The position numbers and the translations under genes are program-made. From positions 620,001 to 684,000 of the forward strand of contig BCHU01000014.1 of NCBI GenBank assembly GCA_001599715.1: a stretch of DNA of 64,000 bases, given 5' to 3'. Below the pieces are notes generated by a model. That model saw nothing but the letters and a program-made list of their open reading frames with translations, did no database searches and was not told where the DNA came from. This document shows, piece after piece, positions 56,929 to 64,000 of the stretch (positions are counted from its first letter, which is position 1; each line of letters opens with the position of its first letter). The DNA comes from Phaeotremella fagi. Taxonomy: Eukaryota; Basidiomycota; Tremellomycetes; Tremellales; Phaeotremellaceae.

Positions 56929-59900
56929 ATGCCCCAATCTTCCATCCCCACCCCAGTCCCAGCTACAGATCCAATATGTCAATACTGTAGACGTTACAAT
57001 CAAGGTCTCCAATTCCTAGAACGAAGTAACTCAGGTGATTGGGCATGTCCAAAATGTGGATCCATAGATGAAACCCTCTCAAACGCTTCAAAACTAGTAG
57101 ACGTAAATCCAAACGGAGCTATCCACGATGAAGATCAAACAATGGCAGTCAGAGATGAAGCTTGGGTAACATGGCAAGATGCGAATTTCATGGTAAGTCG
57201 ATATTCTTGCCCTTGATATGATTGTTTTTTACGCTTAATCTAATAAGTTGAACAGAAAGGTTTAGATCGTCTACTTGAGATATACTTGATCCATCCTGAA
57301 ACTTGTTTACTTTCACAACCTTGTCCTCAGTTTTTACCTGATGTTAAAAGGATTTATCTACGGATCAGGGATTCTGAATTTGAGAGTAACGGTTGGAAAT
57401 CTAAACTCATCAAATCTGAGGCTAGGAAACTTAGATATCATTTAGCTATTGCTATCAAGTTGACTGTTCAGGAGAACAACATCATGTTCATCAATATGAA
57501 GATCAATCCTGGAGTTGGTGGTTTATCAGGTAAAATCGTTGGGGATGGTAGAATTCCAGTCCCTAGTTTGAAAGAGTTAATCGTAAGTATCATGTTGTGT
57601 AACAACACAAAGTATTATACTAATTTCACTCCTAGGAACGAGGTTCAAAACTTGGTCCCGGTCATGAAGGCTATTTCGAAACCATGCCAGCACTCATCAA
57701 AACCCAAAAACGATTCGCCAAACTAGTCAGTAAACCAGCAACATCTCGAGACCTAATCCTATGTGAAGTTCTCGCATTTATCAACCAACTCAAAGACATC
57801 GTCGCAATGTCACACGAAGACAGGATAAAGCATCTAAAGACGAAACCTAAAAAACGTCAGTGGACCGAAGGTGATTGGGATCATTTGAAGAATATTGATT
57901 GGGATCAGGTCCTTATATGTTCCGAAGGTCTGTTTCGTGCTCAACAATGTGTCAAACTTTGGTCGATCAAACATTCATCAGCTGCACCTATAGCTTTAGT
58001 CATCGCTTCGATCCAATCAACAACTGGCGCAATCGTACCTCAATTCTCATTGATAGCTGGTGAATTAGCTCATAAATTTGGTGTAAGCTATGCAGGAGCG
58101 TTGGAGCGATTAGTCGAAATCAAAAAACTCTTAATCACTTGGTCAACTTCGTTCCCTGATGCTGGGATTGAAATTCCACATGTTGGAATACCGAAAAGAG
58201 GTGGTATAGGAGATGGTTTACGTGGATACGAATCGGATCATCGAAAACCCATACCGGAACTTGAAATTGGTGCTTTAGCTGGGAAAGTGATCTCCAAAGA
58301 ATGGAGAAAAGTCATGTTAACTAGATTAAGACTTAATCTACCTGTTCGACCTTATGACACGCAACTCACCAAGGCGAGAATCATGTTTGCAGCTGCAACT
58401 CCCCCTGTTGGGTTACGAAGGAATAGGGTTGATCCACCTGGTTATCCACCTGGATGGAACGCCGCTAGGGCTTCTGGTATGGCTTCAGTTGTGACTGGCT
58501 CGTCTGGTGGCTCATCACAATCATATTCGGCGGAGGCTGCTCATGTCATTCGACCTGAACATGTTGCGCGAAGATTATATACCACTTCTTCAACGTCTTC
58601 TTCACCCTCCCGATCTAGATCAAACAGTGCTAGACCTCCCACATCAAGACGACGGAACAAGAAAGAAATCACAGCATCAATGCCGTCATCACCACCGAAA
58701 AATAAATATTCTCTCTCATCGGTCGATCCAGATAGAGTTGTGAATGTTGAAACGTTACTCGCTAACGCTGATCACTCCTCCGACGAAGATTACGACAAGG
58801 ATACAGATGATGACGAACCGACACAAACTTCACCAGGTAGTTTAGGATTGAATCTCGGTGAACCAGTGAAAAATCATGGTTCATTGATAAGTTTCAGTAT
58901 TGGACCTAGTGGATTTTCAACCGAGGTTTCGAAAGAATCAAACAACTCCATTCCCATTGGACCGATTGCTCCGTCGACTTTCGTCCCTCGAAAACGTTCT
59001 TCTGAATCACCTGTATCTAGTGGTAGCATATCAGATGTAGAACGGGCATTGAAAAGATCACGAGTTTCTGGTACGGCTAGTCGAACAGTTTCTCCTTATC
59101 CCCCTTCGATACCTCATTCGCGAACTACTTCTTCGATTGACCTCGCTCGAAGTCAATCCGTGGGATCTTCGCATGTCAAATTGAACGTGTCTGCATCGAC
59201 ATCAGGGTCACCTTCAACATCAAGAGGAACATCTCGTCAACCTTCACTGACATCAGATAAATACGATACCTCCCCATCACCACTTTTATCAGTCACGTCA
59301 TCCCTCCAAGACCTACCTCAAATCTACGACAACTCGTCAGAAAGTCATATAGGCTGTCTATCAAAAGAAAGACCGTCATACATTGTATTCCGAGAAACAC
59401 GAAATCAAATTCCAATCCATCATAAATTACCTGACCAAGTTGTGAAAACAATTTTGAAATGGTTAGCGAAATTGCGTATTTCCGGTGAAATCCCTAGAGT
59501 TATTACGATGGATTATCTGAACTCTTTAGGTTTGTTCATTGAGAATCCAAGAATCAACGAAAAGGATGAAATCGATTTACACGAGATTGATCTTTGTGAA
59601 TTCGTATATTCAAAAATAGATGTTTGGTCACCTATAGAAACGCTTTTACGAATCGGTATCAAACTGAAAGAAATTCCTGTACACTATCTCACCCATTCGA
59701 TCCTTGATTTCAAACTCGTAACAGAACATTACAAAGATCAAGAATTATATCTCGGAAAATTGAAACCAACTACAAGTGCGAATCCGAAAAAACCTTTGGA
59801 ACTAGATGAAACCGGTTTAACACTTGACAAAGAGATTGAATGGTTGTTCGGATACGAGAACGAAAATTTCAATGATTATTTCTTAACGGAGGAAGAGAGT

Positions 59901-60454
59901 TTGGTTCGATTGAGACAAATGGAGGATATGGGTTGTTGGGATGAGTTGGAGGATGAAAACGATTTCGATGGCGATGAAATCAGAAATCTACCTGGACTAG
60001 ATTTCTTGAATACCAACACGTATCCGAACGACATTCAAGATCAAAATCAACCAATTTCTGAAAATTCAAAGGAAACCATTCACAAATTACGACAAACTTT
60101 TGTAAGTCACCTCCTATACATACATATAACGTTGAACACTAATTAAAAAAAAACGCCTAGGCTAAACAGATATCGGTCAAGAAATCCAAAGCTACACCTA
60201 ATCAGTCTAAGAAAATCAAATCTACCAAGAAGGGGGATATCGAGAACGGTCAAGAAGATCTGGAACAAACTTTGAGTCTGGGATATGATTTGGATTTGAA
60301 TTTCGATGGGGTGGAGGTTGACGATGATGATGACGATGAGGACGAGAGTGAGGACGAAGAAGGAGATGGGTATGAAGAAGAATTCGAGGAGGATGAGGGG
60401 TATATGAATCCGAGTTTGACCCCGATGAAGGGTAAGGGGAAGATCAAGAGGTGA
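56929..60454 (+). CDS. Divergent TFIIB-family protein (possible BRF1-like TFIIIB subunit)
   Basis: A nuclear protein of about 1,000 residues. An N-terminal zinc ribbon (ICQYCRRYNQ...SGDWACPKCGSID) spans residues about 17-47. Two cyclin-like regions follow. The second reads SSAAPIALVIASIQSTTGAI...ELAHKFGVS, like the TFIIB second repeat. A long Ser/Pro-rich linker (about 58500-59400) precedes a C-terminal segment DKEIEWLFGY...NDYFLTEEESLVRLRQMEDMGCWDEL. That segment resembles the TBP-binding domain of Brf1 (D-x-Y-x-L-T-E-E-E...W-x-E-L). The tail is basic (KKSKATPNQSKK) then strongly acidic (VDDDDDDEDESED), ending KGKGKIKR. Exon breaks fall after ANFM, after SLKELI and after RQTF. TFIIB-family membership is likely; Brf1 identity is tentative because the zinc ribbon and repeats are weak. 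Rrn7/TAF1B is an alternative. Confidence 0.6.
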
Positions 60455-60808
60455 TGTTTTCTGTGTCATATACCAAGATCAAATATATATCAGCATGTAT
60501 CTTATATCTACACTCGTCTTCGTATTCAACGTAGATCTTATTCAACAGCATGCATCATCGTCTCATGAAATGAAAATTGTACAAACAGATTATGTTGAAA
60601 TTGAATTAATTGAGTCAATCATTAAAAATATTGAAAGGTACGTTTAGATCCTAGAAAATAAAACTTGAATACTATATCATACAACGAAGAAAAGATGATG
60701 TGTATTAATTAATTCCAATTCAAAAAAAAGAAAGAGAAGGTTATAAGAGTAAGAAAAAAAATCAATTGATTTGATTATACTTTTTCATTTGAGTTCGTTC
60801 CCCGTTCA
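60455..60808. other. Convergent intergenic region (TFIIB-like / Rim15-like)
   Basis: AT-rich 3' region of two convergent genes, with AATTAATTGAG and A-runs (about 60600-60760). No gene. Confidence 0.5.
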
Positions 60809-63800
60809 TCACGGACTCAAATTCCTATTGACATTGGTGCCAGCGCTCAACTCGAAACCCAATTTAGCGAGACATTTGATTAAATCAGCTTTCGATACTG
60901 GTTTAGCTAAGACTGCGGAGAACAGAGTTCCCTCTTCAGTAATTGATTTATGTTGTTCGTAGGATGTACAGGCGATAACTTTTTAATTTATCGTTAGTTT
61001 AGGTAAGAAGAGTGTGGAAGTAGTTTGACTTACTTGGGGTACTTTGATTATGATTACTTGTTGATCTTATCATTCTAGCTACTTGTTCACCGTTGACTAC
61101 TGGCATATGGATATCACAGATGATCACGTCGAACCCTGATCCTCGATCAATATCAATCATAATGTGAAGTCCGAAGCAACCCACGAATTCCACCCATAGT
61201 AGCAGCCAAAGCGCCTGGACCATCTTCCACACATATACATCGACATCCCATCCTCGTGAGTAAAGTTTCCAAGATCTATATCAATTCCGTCAACAAAACC
61301 GTAACTAAACACAAACCGACAGAAGTCAAAATCAACACCTACCTTCTGTGAAATTGGATTATCCTCAGCAATCAAAACATCCAAAGCTCGATCCCCACTG
61401 CCATAATGTAAAGTAGCCTTCCCATCAGGACTCTCCAAAGGGATAGAAATTAAGTTATTAGAAGATCCAGTCTCCTGTAAAGACTGTTGACGTTTCTGTC
61501 TCCAAAGCTCCATACTGGTTTTACTGCCATCACTGAAAGCGCTGCTCCCAGATCCAGCCCTGATTCTCGTTGGAGCAGAATTCCTACGTAATTCACTATC
61601 ATCGGATGATTTGACTCTATCCAGGGCGTTCAATTCAGACGGTCTTCTGAAATGTTGCGGGACGTTGATACCAGGTGTCAGAGGTGGATTGGAATTTCTC
61701 GAAGGTGTCGACGCAGCTGATGAAGTAGAAGTCGTAGGTGATGGAGGTCCATTTGGTACAGTACTGTCACCGGATTTATGTGCTGATCGACTCCGAACTC
61801 TAACAGATAAACTTCGTCGATGATCCCTCATAGCAGGTGCAGATTCCAAAGTTTGTCCAATAGGTGCCATAGAGTCGACGCGAAGCTTTCGAATAACATC
61901 GTCGTTAGCTTGTTTCAAGACTGGTAAATTCTTGAAATTGAATTGTCCAAAATCGTCCTGTGAAGATATATCCTCGATGACAGCTCCCATTCCCTTATTG
62001 GCTGAAGAGTTGATATCGACAGCTCTGGTATGTTTCAGTACTTGAGTTCCGTCGTCATCATGGAATCCATGTGTAGCACCTCTAGCGTCAAAGTAATCAG
62101 TCGATTCAGGATCGGTAACATCAGGAACGAAACTCGCTTCACTCGTCGTGATAGTCTTCCAATCGATACCAGCGAAGAAAGCATGTTGTTTAACTTCATC
62201 AGCTCCTCTAACTCCAAGTCGTCGAGATGGGTCCGAACACATCAATCGATCCATCAAATCCCTAGCCTCAGCCGAAATTTCAACTTCATCATCGTGCCAT
62301 TGGATCCTTCTTGATATCACGTTATCGAAAACCTTCTCAGGTGTGTCCGCGTGGAAAGGTGGGAATCCATATAAAAATTCGTAAAGTACCACACCGAGAG
62401 CCCACCAATCAACAGCTTTGTCGTCTGTACCGATACCAAGAATACTTTCTGGACATAAGTAATCTGGCGTACCAACGAATCGAGGAGGTTCACGACCTAT
62501 CGTAGGTGGTGTACCAAGATCCGAAGAAAGTCTAGTAGCCGTCGACATTTGTCGCATATGTTTAGGAATAATACCACTGGCAGATTCAGAACCACTCGAC
62601 TCGTCTGCTGAACCGGTATCATTCAATTGACCAAAGTAGGATTGACTCAGGTTAGACATGGGGGGAGGAGGTAGTAATTCCGGTGAAAGCAGAGGCGAGT
62701 CGGCAGAAGACATGGAAGGCGTACGATGGGTTGTCATTCGTCTAGTCGATCCTCGTAAAGATGTACCACGTAAGTAAGCCGGTCGAGGTCCACCGACTTG
62801 ACGATTCAAAAGACCAATCCTTGAAAGACCGAAATCTGTTAATTTCAAATGACCCCTCGAATCGATAAGTAAATTGTCAGGTTTGATATCACTAAACAGA
62901 AACTCAGTTAAAACCGTGTTGAGTGAAAAGTGGAAACTTACCGATGAACGATATTCCTAGCATGCAGATATTCCAAACCCAAAACCACTTCAGCTATATA
63001 ATTCCTCGCCCAATCCTCGGAAAGACCACCAAGTTGTTTCACCAGTGTTGCACAATCCCCACCATTAAGATATTCCATTACCAGATAAAGATATTCTTTA
63101 CTCTGGAAAGAGAAAAACAGTTTAACGACATGAGGAGAACTAGCTTGATTCATCAAGATCGTTCGTTCAGCTTTAACATTCGTGATTTGATTTTTAGCTA
63201 TCATGTCTGATTTCTTCAAAGCTTTGATAGCGAAATAATCGCCCGTCGCTACTTTCTTAGCTAGATACACGGAACCGAAAGCACCTCTACTGATAGGTTT
63301 GATGATTTCGAAATCTTTGATTGAAGGTGGTGCTGTACGAGGTAAAGCAGCTGATGGAACTCTAGGTGAAAGAGGTGCATCTTTCATGAAAGCCCTTGAT
63401 GTTGAAATACGACGAGCATGACTCAGTCTTTCAACAGGCACCAATAGGGGTGAAGGAACTTTGACCTCGGCTGGAGCGTTCACAGGCGTTTGTGAAGCCA
63501 CGATAGCAGGAGTGGGTTGAAGGGTTGGCATTTCACTAGTCGTTCTTGAACTCGTAGGTCGATGTGGATGACCTTGTGTAATCGGTAATCTAGCCTTGGG
63601 GGCAATCTTCCTTGGTCCAGGTGGTGAGGTGTCAGGATTATTGATATGACTGATAGAAGTAGGTTCAGTGGGCGATAAAGCGATATCACCAGGTTCAGAA
63701 CCACTTTCAGATTGACTACCCTCCTCTTCCTCAGCCAACATCTGATTAACCTTATCTTCCCATTCATGTCTAGTCTTCTCAGAATACCGAATAGTACTCT

Positions 63801-64000
63801 GCATCCTACCCACAGCTTTCTGTTTCTTTCGAAGTTGATCTTCGACATGAGTGAAAAGCAAAGCCAAAGCTCGATCACTAGTCTGAGGTCTCTGCCAACG
63901 CGTGATTCTCAACAACTTGTCGTCCGAATCTTTATCCAAATATTTCTGAACGTTGAACGGTAGATCCGCTTCATCCTCCCGTACAGAAGGAGTTTCGATC
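60809..64000 (-). CDS. RIM15: Rim15-type kinase with receiver domain (5' part beyond window)
   Basis: Large nutrient-signalling kinase (Rim15/Cek1 family; Greatwall-like), partial at the right edge. Visible order from the N-side: a helical stretch (RALALLFTHVEDQLRKKQ), a Ser/Pro linker, then the kinase. It has ISRGAFGSVYLAKK, YFAIKALKK, HARNIVHR|DIKPDNLLI, LTDFGLSR, an insertion of about 115 Ser/Pro-rich residues, and FVGTPDYLCPES. Next are DWWALGVVLYEFLYGFPPF and an AGC-type C-tail (SFVPDVTDPESTDYF). A low-complexity linker leads to a receiver domain: DVLIAEDNPISQK, FDVIICDIHMPVVNG with the phosphoacceptor Asp, VIACTS and AVLAKPV. The stop is at 60809. The Rim15 kinases act downstream of PKA/TOR and phosphorylate endosulfine (Igo) proteins in yeast. 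The reading frame stays open to the window edge. Confidence 0.9.

Noticed and set aside
1..64000. tRNA, rRNA, CRISPR or transposable elements
   Set aside because: Reading for B-box-like GGTTCGA..C motifs, repeat arrays and integrase/reverse-transcriptase motifs by eye gave nothing convincing. A tRNA or covariance scan was not possible.

Overview
The window is nuclear DNA of a basidiomycete fungus, most likely a Tremellales yeast of the Cryptococcus/Kwoniella type. Most genes carry many short introns (about 45-120 nt) with GTRNGT donors, CTRAY branch points and YAG acceptors. The proteins are fungal (OPT transporter, CTU2, SEN2, Rim15-type kinase, Med9). No prokaryotic operons, CRISPR, rRNA or transposable element were seen, and no tRNA was found by eye. 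The genus is inferred from gene style and peptide families, not from a search.

Layout. 0.9-1.2 kb: a 49-aa secreted peptide precursor. 2.9-6.8 kb: an OPT-family oligopeptide transporter. 7.3-10.2 kb: alpha-actinin. 12.1-12.4 kb: a second, 48-aa peptide precursor in a gene-poor stretch. 13.7-17 kb: CTU2 (tRNA thiolation) and a peroxisomal enoyl-CoA isomerase-like protein. 17.2-21.1 kb: a large PX-domain protein. 21.4-25.7 kb (minus): SEN2 tRNA endonuclease and SNF5. 25.9-35.2 kb: riboflavin synthase, CWF19L1/Drn1 (minus), a secreted cysteine-rich protein, TMEM14, an ALKBH7-like oxygenase (minus), riboflavin kinase. 35.8-39.3 kb: a tandem array of three related small genes of unknown function. 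40.1-49 kb: a GT32-like glycosyltransferase (minus), the VDAC porin and a PDK1-type kinase (minus). 49.2-56.7 kb: CLASP (minus), RNPS1-like SR protein (minus), MED9 (plus), mitochondrial SSB (minus). 56.9-60.5 kb: a divergent TFIIB-family protein. 60.8-64 kb: a Rim15-type kinase running off the right edge.

Most notable. (1) Two paralogous precursors end in short Gly/Ala-rich peptides with a terminal aromatic residue, resembling the Qsp1 quorum-sensing peptide of Cryptococcus. One lies directly upstream of an OPT transporter, the family that imports Qsp1. Both share the same intron phase inside the terminal Gly run and a 3' UTR intron about 41-42 nt after the stop. (2) Three tandem, fast-diverging genes share intron phases (1 and 2) and a short conserved motif at the second splice junction. 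(3) SNF5 appears to have an upstream coding exon joined across an intron holding about 305 nt without a single AG, which implies a very distant branch point.

Exon boundaries were assigned by eye from splice consensus and family alignment from memory. Gene ends are more reliable than individual internal splice sites.
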